From NCBI RefSeq assembly GCF_026151205.1, contig NC_087072.1:11880169-11944168 (forward strand): DNA of 64,000 nt. Direction: 5' to 3'. The notes beneath the pieces were generated by a model, which saw only the letters and a list, made by a program, of their open reading frames with translations, had not been told where the DNA came from and searched no databases. A program made the translations under genes and the position numbers. How positions within the stretch are numbered: the first letter of the stretch is position 1; each line of letters opens with the position of its first letter. Positions 21,366-33,200 of this stretch are shown here, piece after piece. The stretch is from Bolinopsis microptera. Its lineage: Eukaryota; Ctenophora; Tentaculata; Lobata; Bolinopsidae.

Positions 21366-22703
21366 TCAAAAGTCAATTCCAGTTAAATGCGACCACAAAA
21401 ATCCAGAACACTCATTTGATCCAGTTGCGTGATGATTTTCTAAATGTCCTATCAAATTATCGTCTAATGTGTGGCCGAAGAATTCAATGAGAAGGTCCAA
21501 ACGTTGGCCCATACAAACTATAAAATCGTCATTGATTAAAGTTTCCTCGACTGTTCGACCGAAATATTCAACAATCATGTCCAGCCGGGTGATCAAACTA
21601 GCCAAAAAACTTTCCGTGATTTGTTGGCGGTAAAAGTAGCTGTCGTACAAAAAACCCCATTTATTTCCTTTTTCTGAACGAACTAATCTAGCCTGGCCTT
21701 CAATATTAGCAAATAAATCAGCGAGTTGACTATTCTCAGTAGAAGTGATAAGTATATCAGTTGTGGTTTTATCAGTAGTGGTTTTATCAGTAATATCAGT
21801 AGAAAGAACAGTAGTTACCTCCTCCAGTAGATCAGTGTACTGTTGATGATCTGTGTACTCATACTGATCAGTGTACTTTAACGGCGCTTCTTCAGGGGTA
21901 CTGACCCTGATAGGCTGGACAGCCGGAGTAGAGCTCACCATAGGTTCAGAAGTAGTCGGAGGGTGGTCTTCATGACACTCCAGACTTGTCTCTGTTATTG
22001 TTCCATTTCTACCCAGCTGAACAATGTCCTTCCAGCCTATATACAGGTCAGCTCCAAACTTCTGAGAATAGTTAGAGCACAGACCTTCTGCATACATTTC
22101 ACTTATCTGCCCTGAGGTCAGCTGTTTGCTGAAGACATTCAGCTCCAGAAGCTCACCTCCAAAGAAATGGTAATCCTTTATCCCCCCACCACCGTACTTC
22201 TTGTGCAGCTGACCGAGCATTACAGTTCCAGATGTTCGTAATCTCCTCCCAGGGCGTGATGTTGCTGATGCTATCTCCACCCCATCATAGTACACAGTCC
22301 CCACTAGACTAGGGAACCACCAGGTTAAACACAGGTGGTGCCACTCTCCCACACTTAGGTCCGTCTCAATGCGCGAGGTGAACCCCTTGAAGAGGAAGAA
22401 GTGGCCAGTATCACTGATAACTAGCTCGTTCTTGTTGTACTGGTCCGTGTAGCTGAGCCAGTACTGGTAGTTACCGAGGTGGTTACTGCCCCTCTTCACC
22501 CAGGCACACAGGGACAGAGCCTCACTCACAGGAGACATGTCCGGGTTAAATAATATGAAGCTGTCCTCGTCCTGACCGAACTGTAGGCCAGTCTTGGTAT
22601 AGGAGGGGTGAGCTACTGACTGTTCAAATGCAAGGAATAACAGGACTGTCAATTTAATGAACGGTTTAGGGCGTGTCCAGCTAGTCGCGATCATTACAAT
22701 CAC
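21366..22703 (-). CDS. Secreted LamG/pentraxin-like protein with novel C-terminal domain
   Basis: Intronless, 445 aa. Residues about 10-30 form a hydrophobic signal peptide (KLTVLLFLAFEQSVA). Residues about 35-215 are a concanavalin-like (LamG/pentraxin) fold, with SLCAWVKRG, WHHLCLTWW, GTVYYDGVEIA and GGELLELNVFSKQLTSGQI, the standard landmarks, closing with LCSNYS. A Thr/Ser/Pro-rich linker (about 245-330) contains repeated YTD units and TDKTTTDKTTTD, probably O-glycosylated. The C-terminal 110 residues hold two similar segments, RLDMIVEYFGRTVEETLI and RLDLLIEFFGHTLDDNLI, an internal repeat I do not recognise. No second membrane anchor is seen, so it is probably extracellular. The role is unknown; such domains bind glycans or matrix. 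Confidence 0.8.
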   Translation of the reverse strand: MIVMIATSWTRPKPFIKLTVLLFLAFEQSVAHPSYTKTGLQFGQDEDSFILFNPDMSPVSEALSLCAWVKRGSNHLGNYQYWLSYTDQYNKNELVISDTGHFFLFKGFTSRIETDLSVGEWHHLCLTWWFPSLVGTVYYDGVEIASATSRPGRRLRTSGTVMLGQLHKKYGGGGIKDYHFFGGELLELNVFSKQLTSGQISEMYAEGLCSNYSQKFGADLYIGWKDIVQLGRNGTITETSLECHEDHPPTTSEPMVSSTPAVQPIRVSTPEEAPLKYTDQYEYTDHQQYTDLLEEVTTVLSTDITDKTTTDKTTTDILITSTENSQLADLFANIEGQARLVRSEKGNKWGFLYDSYFYRQQITESFLASLITRLDMIVEYFGRTVEETLINDDFIVCMGQRLDLLIEFFGHTLDDNLIGHLENHHATGSNECSGFLWSHLTGIDF

Positions 22704-23524
22704 TTAAATGAGAGGACTAAGACGGATCTGCAGAACGAATAACAGCACTCAGAGTAGAATCGTCCACCAAATAAGCAAGAGCAAAACTCAAGTAAAACAA
22801 AACGCCTTCTTTATCATAGTGTATCAAACTTTAAATTACGGAATTTTTGCGCTATCCAAAAATGCACCAGCAAGGCTTCAACGATCTTATTATACGACAA
22901 TAGTTTTGTGACTCAAGATGTAATGATGCAGAAATATCTGTAATAATATATGTTACACAAGATACAGGGTTTGGCACCTTGATTGATTCACGTTTTAATC
23001 ATATATTGTATGAGACATGTCAAGAATGCTACATTTTTGTCTCTTATTTTTGGATGCCACGTTGCCATAGACACCGATCACAATGCAGCAATCAGTTTTG
23101 TAAAGAATTAGTTTTGCAAAGAAAGCCTCAAGGATACTTTTAAGTGACTGTAATGTCTAATGTCTAGTAGTCAAGAAAATGGAGCATACTTTTCTGTTAA
23201 TTCATAATTCTAAGAGAAACTACAATTTTGGCATATAATTTTACTTTTAATTGGTTATCGCGTCGACAGATATTTTATCTGGAATTTATTCCGAGTATAC
23301 CGATAGTCGAACCTATATTAGCTATATTAGTAGCAGGAGATATGCAGTCTTCTACTAAAGTGGTCAGACTTATCAACAAGGCGACCAAAATATTTTAACT
23401 TTGGAGGTATAAATCAAAATGGCTTGAATTTAAAGATATGGACAATAATACCACGGACTTTCCACCCAACGGCCTTTCCTCCCAAATAAAAGAATATGCT
23501 TCCATTTGGGAAGCAGTCAATAGT

Positions 23525-23628
23525 GGGGGGGGGGGGGGGGGGGTGGTCAGTAGGGGGGGGGGGGGGGGGAGGTCAGTAGTGGGGGGGGGGGGGGGGGGTG
23601 GTCAGTAGTGGAGGGGGGGGGGGGGGTT
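23525..23628 (+). repeat. Poly-G runs punctuated by GGTCAGTAGT
   Basis: Four G runs of about 16-19 nt are separated by (T)GGTCAGTAG(T), a higher-order repeat of about 28 bp. It could form G-quadruplexes on the plus strand. Confidence 0.9.
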
Positions 23629-23924
23629 CAGTAGTCAAATAATCAACCAAAATTGGATTGCACTTACTTCCGTAATGGAACTCAAAGAACATTCTCCACC
23701 TAATTCTAAACAACGAACCCACACAGTAAACTTCTATTTGAAAGACGCGAACTATATTATTTCGCAGTGCTTTAGTGGCTCTCATACTTTATCTTGGAGG
23801 ACTTAATATGACAGTGCATGTTAGCCTTATCAGGACGGATAAACACTGCAGAGAATCTCATAATAATATTAATAACATGCTCTCTCTCTGTGATCACACT
23901 TAGTCTACCTACTGTACTACTAAA

Positions 23925-24078
23925 CCTACTACATCACTACACTACTACATCACTACACTACTACATCACTACACTACTACATCACTACACTACTACAGTA
24001 GTACTATAATGCTTAGTACTACCTATTATTACACTACTAAACCTACTACATCACTCCACTACTACAGTAGTACTATAA
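23925..24078. repeat. CTACTACATCACTACA-type satellite
   Basis: Units of about 16 bp around ACTACTACATCACTACACTA, followed by a partial duplication (AGTAGTACTATAATGCTTAG at about 23997 and 24065). Confidence 0.85.
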
Positions 24079-24720
24079 TGCTTAGCACTACCTCCAATAT
24101 CTAGATACCATCAAACTATCCTGTCCAGTACATGTTAACTAATGTACCACCTTCCCATACAGAATATTTATTGGAAAGCCCAACTGCTGGGGCCACATCT
24201 TGGTGTGCTACTTGAAAACAAAGTAGGATCATTAATATTGTGCTGCTTGAACGGTGGCTATAGTGACGTCACAGGTCCACCAGGTGCCGCCTTTTGTCAC
24301 AGCACTACAGGGGGAGAACTGTTCTGGGGTTTTGTGATAAGTAATTGCCCAGGTATTCTTTGGAAAACTTTGGAATACTTAGGGGCTAGCGCGGGGTAGG
24401 ATAGCTGGGTGAAATCACAGCTGTTTTTATTGATAGCTTTTTATTGGAAAATAACGCTGACTTCTTTCCCATACGTCATATTCTAAACTTTTTGTGAATA
24501 AGTTTCCTCAGCGAAGGAAACTTCACGGTTACTTATAGTAATTACAGGCAGGTTAAGCTTGTATCACACCGGGTAGCTGAATGCTAATGTTGATTAATTA
24601 CCTGATAGACAGTTGTATGACACAGTGACGGGTGATAACGCAGACTGGGTGACATTATAAAGGAGCAATAAAGTGGCAGGTACTCACTGGGAAGACCCAT
24701 TTCAAGGTCAGCTCAGTTCT

Positions 24721-24783
24721 GGTGATCAGCCCACGTGCACTCTGATCAGCCCACGTGCACTCTGATCAGCCCACGTGCACTAA
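24721..24783 (+). promoter_or_regulatory. Three tandem 20-bp units, each with CACGTG
   Basis: The unit TGATCAGCCCACGTGCACTC occurs three times, followed by AATCACGTGAC. CACGTG is the E-box bound by bHLH factors. A regulatory role is inference only; the nearest gene starts 2 kb away. Confidence 0.4.
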
Positions 24784-25920
24784 TCACGTGACACCTCACC
24801 AGCTCTCCATTAGTCACACTGTCCAGTACGTGGCGGTATTTTCCCTTTCCAGATAGCTAGTGTGGAAGTTAGTAGTCAGCAAGGCTGAACCATGGTCCAC
24901 TTGCTGTAAGCCAGTTGCAGTGCTACCTTTTTTAAAACATTGCGTACAAATTTGTAAGGCTTCCTTGACATGTGCTATCAGCTATATTGGATTAGTTGTG
25001 GAACTAATGCAGTTAACCCTGCCGATAGTCCTCATAAATAGCCCAGTTTAGCGAAGCTTGCATTTTCCCACTTTGCAGCGTGTTTTAGTATGCCTGGTCT
25101 TCGACCATTGGACATCTAGTTTGGGTAGATTCTGTGAAGGTACAAGAGTAGTTGCTATTAAAGTTACGAGTAGTTACTATTTGATAATTATCTTACAAAT
25201 TTGACTATATCTATAACTTTAATCTAGAAACGTACAAAATCGTAAAGTTATACTTATATAAATATTGCCTTCATCATCTCATTCCAGATTATCAATAAAA
25301 ATTAGCCGCTTAAACTAAAATTATTGTCACGAGACAAAATGAGTATTATTTAATTCACATGACGACAATCAAATTATATAAAGCAGTCACATACAATTAA
25401 AAATAAGCCGGGATCATTTTTATGGAGGGAAAACATTTCCCGACAAACAACAACGACCTGAAGTTAAACCATTTCTAACAATGACGATTATTTTTCACAA
25501 TTTCTAAATCTAATTATTCCAAGCGAGCATAAGTTCACAGATTTACGGGATGATTCCAGCCGTGAAGTATTGATGATTTAAACGTTTAAGTAAGAGCAGC
25601 CGCACGTGCAAAGTGCTTATTATCAGGTGAAGATGTCCGTTTTTTGTTAATAGGTGTTAATTAGAGGCTGCGTCAACGACTTATAAGTACCTCCCAATCC
25701 CCTCATATTGTCTGCTTTATGTGGAAATGCTTTATGTTGGCCAATCACTTCAAAATCCCCATATCTCATACCTCATATCAGCTAGTGTGTAGTGGAAATG
25801 CTAACCTTATTATTACTTTCTGTAGCTGCTTTTGTAAACTTCATGTGACCCTTTCCAATTTCCATGGTAGAGTTAGGTGGTGACCACAATACGGCCAGAT
25901 ATAACCTCTATAATAGAGCA

Positions 25921-26045
25921 TCTGGCAGTTTAGAAGTGTATTAAGTGCTGGAATTATAGATAAGGAGGAAACGTTAAACCAGTGAGTTTAGAAGTGTTTT
26001 AATAAGTGCTGGAATTATAGATTAGGAGGAAACGTTAAACCAGTA
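25921..26045 (+). repeat. 62-bp direct duplication
   Basis: Two copies of a segment containing TTTAGAAGTGT, AAGTGCTGGAATTATAGAT and GGAGGAAACGTTAAACCAGT, with a few differences. Confidence 0.9.
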
Positions 26046-26791
26046 CTTGAACCGTTAGAGTCTGGTTCATTGTAATACTAATAATTCTCCACTTTAAAAG
26101 GCACTGATGAAAATCTGCAATGCTAATGTCTGAGCTTGGCTTCCTTATCCTATGATTTAGAAATTTCTATACGGATTTATATTTCTATTCGGATTCGGAT
26201 TTACTGAGTACGTACTAGTAGGAAGTTACTTTGAGGTAGGACCTAATTATTTAAAAGCCGCGCATTTTACCGTTTAATAACCACAGGTACCGTCCATTCT
26301 CTGAATGATTTTAATGCTTCGCATTTCAGACAATTCTTAGAATGTTCATCAATTCTTAGAATGTTCATCAATTCTTAGAATGTTCATCGCTTGAACAAGA
26401 AAATAATTTAATACTTTCAATTTAATAAGCAGGAAAGAGTAATCACAAATACTGCCTTTATTGGGTGTCAAACATTTGGCAATTTCCTAAATTCATTGTT
26501 ACTTTATCAGTAAGCACGCTTCTATATCATCTGCAGGATTAAACTTAATTTCCGTCCCGCTACTCACTGCATCAGAAGAGTGAGGAATATTAAATAGCTC
26601 TTTTCTTTACTCCATTATTGGAACTGTAGTTGGTGACCAAAATTTATAACAGCTTTTGTTCATGCATGTGTTAGGTTGATTTATTAATATTTGTCAGGAT
26701 AGTTTTATCATTTAAAAAAACTACTATTCTAGTCACTTTTTACTGACAAAAATATCTTAATAGCTAGATCTCAGCTGAAAATAACGTGAAA

Positions 26792-28800
26792 ATGTCTGAC
26801 AAAAACGCAGCAGCAGCTCTTTTCAAATTCTTCGATGAGGACTCCTCAAATGGTCTCACGTTGGCCGAACTTAAGGAAGGAATGACCAGTGTCGGTTCCA
26901 AATTCACAGAGGAGGAAGTTCAGACCTTTTTTAACAAGGTACAATTATGCATTTCGAGATAAGCGGCCCGGTTTATTTAATAAGACCATGGCAAAAGCTC
27001 AACAAACTTTCTTAAATGAGAGCGTAACATTGATTTTTCCCCCCAGATATTTGCAGTCTTTTTAACCAGGAATAATAACTGCACATATTCTCAGTACGAC
27101 GCTAACGGAGACGGTATAATCGACTTTAACGAGTTCCTGGGCCTCTGTATTGATCTGAATACGAACGAGAGTGAGAAAGCAGTAGCTAAACTCTTCCAGG
27201 CAGTCGACGAGGACGGCAACAAGTAAGCCTTTAAGTACCTTTAAATAACATTATTAACCGTTTTCCATGAAACTATCTGTCATACTCGTTTTTTCTGACC
27301 GAAACAGATATATTGATTAAGATACCGCATCAATTAAAGTTAAGAAGGCAAAAATTTGTTTATAGACGGCATTGCAATTTAATCTTTCAGTCTTTAAAAA
27401 AGGGTTCTTTCGCCTTTTTTTGACTTGATACACTTTTCCGAGGAAGAAATTCATTATTTTTATTGAAACTCTATTATAACATTAACAGACGTGTAAAAGA
27501 AGTGTGACTGTACCGCATTATTTAAGGCACGCTAAGTTAAAGGAAGTTGTCTTTGATAAGTATCTGCTTGGTTGTGAGAAGGCTTTCTTGGCGATTTAGT
27601 TCTTATAACGGCTGACAAGATAGCCAATAGCCAGTAGTCATGTGCTTATTTTGAACTATGTCCTGTTACGACATCAGCTACGGCGAAGTTTGATAATATG
27701 CATAACCTTTCGATAATTCATAGGGATTATACCCATTATATACCTTTTATCTCAAACTGCATCGCAAGATTCCTCTTAGTAAGAGTCAAGGCTATCGTTA
27801 TTGGCCTGTGTCAGCATGGCTGTATTCAATGACATTTTCTTAAAACCTCATTCCACAGGTCTCTCAGCCACGCAGAACTGAGGGAAGGAATCGCCAACTT
27901 CACAGGGAAACCAGTGGGAGACAAGGAAGTGGAAGACCTTATCAAACAAGTACGGAGTGATATCACACAGTCACACATATTCACACGGCGCCTCCTTGAG
28001 GAGTTATACGCCCCTTCAATCGGGGCTTGTCCAAGGAGGACACCCAAACCAGTCCGCAGAGTGATGTCAAACAGCTGAGTAAGGAGGGTAGCGAGGCAGT
28101 GCGCGGCTGGCATGTTGCACGTGCGTAATGAGTCGAGTATGAGTTGAAGATTCAGTGAGAATCTGAATAAGCGAATATTGTTTCGTGTGTGGCGTGAGAT
28201 TGTAGCAATATTGCAGCAATTTTGTAGCATTTCCAGGAGACAATGTGGCGCGGTGAAGCATCTTAAAAAGTGTGAATTGTGCGGCAAGTATCGTTTCAAC
28301 AGCTCATAAAAAGTGTGAAGGACGAAGGTAGCAATACTCCTGAAAATCATCACATTCAAGCAAAAACCAATTCCGTCTAAGTAACTGAACATCACCACTT
28401 ACTTAATACTTTAAATACTTCACACTTTCCCGACATTATCATGGAACGATTTTTCCATTGGTTAACTGTTCATCAAGAGTTTTCACATATACTGTAGTTT
28501 TCATCTTTATTTTATTCAGCAATTTAGAGGTCTTCACAAAACTAGGCTACAAATTTTGTAAACAATTTAAATGGAGCAGATTTTACTAATAAACAAAGCA
28601 AACAAGTGATTGAATATCTAATACTAGTATACCTCTTAGTTGCATTACTAATAATTGCACTTTCTTTGATAATATCTATGTTTTATTTACCCTAACAATT
28701 TCAGCTCGATATTGACGGTGACGGCGAGATCAGTTACTCAGAGTTCACCAGCAATCTGTTAGTGAAAATCACAGTAGCCGTGAAAAAGGGAGCCAAGTAA
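26792..28800 (+). CDS. Calmodulin-like protein with four EF-hands
   Basis: Exons 26792-26938, 27095-27222, 27859-27949 and 28705-28800 join in phase to a 153-aa protein starting MSDKNAAAALF. It has four canonical 12-residue calcium loops: DEDSSNGLTLAE, DANGDGIIDFNE, DEDGNKSLSHAE and DIDGDGEISYSE. Each has acidic residues at positions 1 and 12, and position 6 is Gly in loops 2 and 4 but N/K in loops 1 and 3. The length matches calmodulin and troponin-C relatives (about 150), but the sequence is too diverged to be calmodulin itself. It is a cytosolic Ca2+ sensor or buffer of unknown target. The first intron begins right after the first helix-loop-helix. It is one of only two clear plus-strand genes here. 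Confidence 0.92.
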
Positions 28801-29418
28801 ATGTGACAACTGCTGAATGAACACTCTGCAAAGTTATCTTGCTAAGAGCTCTGCAACTGAGTCGGGTTGAGTTGAGTTTCATTCCCGGAGAGTTAGAAAG
28901 TTGCATTTCAAGTACTTTAAGTACTTCGTCGTACTTTAAGTACTTCGTCGCTTAAGTAAGAACTTTCATATTCAATTAAGCATTAAGCGATCAATAGCAA
29001 GAGATTTAAAGTTTCAACCAGCCCCTTTATCATTAGCAAGAGGTCCTGATAAGAGATTTAAAGCTTCAACCGGCCCCTTTATCGCCCTATTTTCTTGATT
29101 GGTTTCATTGTATATATTAGGCTATAATCAACAATATCGAATACTTTATGACGTGTAATATTATCATTATCTTTAAAAAATGTTAATTTTTATCTTTACC
29201 CTTCAATAAATTAATTAAATATATAAGAAGTAAAAATTCACGACAAGGTCACGATATATTATAAATAAAATCGTAAAACATGTATAATGATAATGACGGT
29301 AACATGCAAGAATAAGTACAAGACCTGTACCTGATCAGTAATAATAATCTTAAGAAAACAAATCGAGACCAAAAGTCACGTGACCATAAGTCACGTGACC
29401 ATAAGTCACGTGGGGAAG
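28801..29418. other. Convergent intergenic gap with CACGTG triplet
   Basis: The 3' flanks of the EF-hand gene (plus) and POLB (minus) meet here. A short duplication AAGTACTTTAAGTACTTCGTCGT lies at about 28915-28950 and a 60-bp duplicated AAGAGATTTAAAG(T/C)TTCAACC block at 29000-29085. Confidence 0.5.
29371..29410 (+). promoter_or_regulatory. AGTCACGTGACCATA tandem triplet
   Basis: Three units at 15-bp spacing, the first two containing the 10-bp palindrome GTCACGTGAC, an extended E-box of the USF/TFE type. It starts 9 bp past the POLB stop codon, so it is transcribed or downstream sequence. The regulatory function is unproven. Confidence 0.45.
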
Positions 29419-30106
29419 TCAGGTGACCTGCAATTTAGTCCTGGTGTGGGGCTCCTGATAGGGCAGCTCTAAATAGTCGAACACGTCTTCTTCGCACGAC
29501 ACTTCTAGCGGTTCACCTTGGGAATAGAAAACAGTTTAATGAGCTAGTGGGTCATGCTAGTTGATACACGTGGTTAACATGTGGTTAACACGTGGTTAAC
29601 ACGTGGTTAACACGTGGTTAACACGTGGTTAACAAGTGGTTAACACGTGGTTAACACGTGGTTAACACGTGGTTAACATGTCAGTACTAATTACTACTAA
29701 CTAATACTAATTAGATGCACAGGATTTAAAGCAAACCTGGATTTAATTGACGCGGCTATTTTCATTTCCGGTTTAAATCAAGACAATTGGGATTATTTCA
29801 GATCTGATTTATCAGATAATTTCATATAGATCTCGCAAGGCATAGATCTTTAGTGGTCGAGCACCACGGCTCTGAGCTCTCGACAGGCAAAGTAAAACAA
29901 GGTAAATAGCTGGTAAAACTATGTGAAAATTATCGACGTTTGGGCACTCAATGGCCTTTTACTAAGATTAGCAAAAGTCGACTGTTTTCACATAGTTTTA
30001 CCAGTTATTTGCCTTGTTTAACTTTCGAGAGCTGCTGAACACGTACTATATAAGTATATACAGATAACAGTCGTTTAAAAAGGTTCATCAATCTGCATAT
30101 TTCATG

Positions 30107-30178
<72 letters not shown>

Positions 30179-30189
30179 AGAGAAAGAGA

Positions 30190-30220
<31 letters not shown>

Positions 30221-33200
30221 GGGATATTGTGCTCGTTTCTTTCTATCTAACCAACTTATACTTTTAAAACAAATTATGACTGGTGCTATGGTTCCAAATT
30301 ACCGCAGATTTTTCTTTTCTCCGAAATGTGCTGGTTAATTAATGTAATTTTACTTAAAATTAACCATTATATGTCAGACCTGGAGATCCCAGAGCACCAA
30401 CAGGTCTTAGAGAGTATTCGTTAAGAGTGAAGCCTTTAGTTAGAGCGTGCGCTCTCATCTCCTGGTTGAAGACATCTGATCCTGTGAAGTAGAGGACTCC
30501 GCACCAGTATCGGTCTTCAGGGATAATCCTGATATCCACTCTGCGAGACATGCCACCAGGAACCAGGCCCACACCTGCATTTATTAAATACTTTTACAAT
30601 TTTACAGAGTACAGCAATAAATGAATAGAAAATAGAATCGTTCAAAATATTGCCCCCATCTTTAAAATAAGATGGGCACCCAAACATGGTAATGTCCGCA
30701 ATTACTTGGACCCAATACATAAAATTAATCTAAATCCAAAAGTTTATGAAAAACTATTTAAGAACAAACAAATCAATGGTGAATAACTGTGGATATATAG
30801 ATAAAATTGGTATTTCAATACGTCAAATTTCAGATACATTAGATACAAGTCTGATATAGTTAGTAAAAAAACCAAACCGGTCCTATCTTTAACACTCTTA
30901 TTAACAACTTTCAAATAAGGGATCGTTCACCCATAACGTTTGGAAATACTTACGCAGCTGTAAGTTTTACACAATAGCAGTATTATGTTAAAAGGGAAGG
31001 GGGATATTGTTTACATGAACTGAACTATCTCTTTAAAAGGACACTATTAACACTACAACTTTATTACTAACCCATAAATTTTACTTTTCCTAATGAGAGT
31101 GTGTCGGTTAGCAATCCTTCAGATAGGAAATAGTCCACAAAAGCAGATAACATATTGTTCGGAGGAGTCTTCATTAAAGAGATGAAATCTGAGAGGCAGT
31201 AATTATTGTAACTATTACACATAATTTTAATAATTAGAGCAATGGTGTTGGACAGACTTAAGTTAATGAGGTCAAGGGAATATTGATAGGATTACCAATG
31301 GCACAGCTAAAAACGAGAAGCTCTCAACTTCAATTGAAACCTGGGTGGGATATTAAGAGATCCATATCAAAGCTAGACTCCTTGCCTCTCCGGTAACTGC
31401 CACATATCTTGAACCGTATTTTACTATCGTACTTTGTCAATGCCTTCTGACAGAGTACTTTATACTGGTCTATCTCAGAACGAGGTATCCTCTCTTCGAA
31501 CTCACTGAGAATAGGGGTGGTCACTGAGAAGAAATTTAATCTACATCGCTTTTAAGAAGTCATATGCTATCTTTAGTTAACTGACTAATTGGTTTGTAGG
31601 AGAAAAGTCTATCCAATCTCAAATCTATCAAATTTCGGATATTTGAAAAAGGGACAGATTTTGGAAAATATGAATTTTTGTTTTGTAAAGCTTGCTGCTG
31701 TGGGCTTCCTCCTACTAAAATCAAACTTCCAGCACCTCAATCGTGACATATGTCATTTATAGTTGACTTACTAATTGGTTGCGGGTGAAAAAATCAGTCA
31801 AAACTGTAAAATTTCGGTCCTGCAAATTTTATCTTAAAAACTGAAAATGGGACAGAGATTGGGACAATATGATTTTGCACTTTTGTTCGGGATTTTCACT
31901 CCCAGTATCTCAATTTGGTTTTATACCATAATTTATTAACTGACTAATTGGTTTCTGGGCAAAAAGTTCATACAATCTGTCAAATTTGTGTTCAGAAAAT
32001 TTCATATTTGACTTTTGAAAATACAACTTTTCGTTTTGTTAAGCTTTTTGCTGTGGGCTACCTCCGACCGAAATCAAACTTCCAGCACCTCAATCTTGTT
32101 GTAATTATTTAAACTAATTACAACACTACAAATCTATTACATTTATTGAGAATTATGTAATAATTATGACCTAATTCCTGCGTGAGACCTAATTTCTCCG
32201 TTCGACCTAGTTACATCTTGGTGACAGTAATAATAGTATAAATAGGTAGCACTGTTTTTAATATTACAAAATACACATGTCCATTGTCCATGTGAAGAAA
32301 GTTAAGTAATCTATTCTGATTTATCATGAATTTAATAAAAGTTGTAGCTTATAATGCAGAATGGTGTCCAGTTTGCAATATTTGCAGTGTAAGCAAGCAC
32401 TATGTGGAGTTAAACTTGGACATGTGCATGAAAAATATTTAAACTACTTAGTACCTAATACCTATGCTATATAATATCCTATAAGCACAGAGAAAGACTA
32501 ACATTCTCTTTCGCCATAATAATATGTAGTATTAAAATAGGCAGCACTGTTTTCAATATTACACAATAAACATGTCCATTTTCCATGTGAAGAAAGTTAA
32601 GTAATCTATTCTGATTTACCATGAATTTAATAAAAGTTGTAGCTTATAATGCAGAATGGTGTCCAGTTTACAAGATTTGCAGTGTAAGCAAGCACTATGT
32701 GGAGTTAAACTTAGACATGTGCATGAAAAATATTTAAACTGCTTAGTACCTAATACCTATGCTATAGCCTATAAGTAAAGAGAAAGACTAACATTCTCTT
32801 TCGCCATAATAATATGTAGTATTTAAATAGGCAGCACTGTTTTCAATATTACTTACTTAATTGTGTCTAGGAGAAAAGGTTATCTTTATTTATTTAGTTA
32901 ATCTGTGAAATAAATTCGTCGCTCTTTCGTATTCAGATTTTTGATACCAGTTAAAGTAATGCTCACAATTTATAAGTCCCGAGTTATCTAGCTATAATAG
33001 TGATTGTCATTTACTCATATTATCTCATTATCAACTAATGTCAATGTGTCCTATATCAAAGTGAAAGAAACACTTGAAACAAAACTGACTGATGGTCCCA
33101 TAATTTGCAAAGCTCTTGTAACGTAATTGCTAATTGGTCTGTTTCGACCTTTAACACCTACACAGTTATTGGTCACTTGGTGGTGGAACACAAATCAGTC

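Larger units (their letters stand above)
22704..26791. other. Intergenic region, repeats only
   Basis: No supported exon between the LamG-like gene and the EF-hand gene. It holds interrupted poly-G (23525-23628), a CTACTACATCACTACA satellite, a CACGTG-bearing triplication (24721-24783), a 62-bp duplication (25921-26045) and a triplicated AATTCTTAGAATGTTCATC at 26331-26388. The promoters of both neighbouring genes, which diverge from it, should lie here. Confidence 0.5.

Noticed and set aside
24142-24399. 85-aa ORF with PPGAAF
   Set aside because: No splice sites, no family match and a repeat-rich neighbourhood.
27826-28398. 190-aa minus-strand ORF over the EF-hand gene
   Set aside because: It overlaps EF-hand exon 3 antisense and intron sequence with no family match; a shadow frame.
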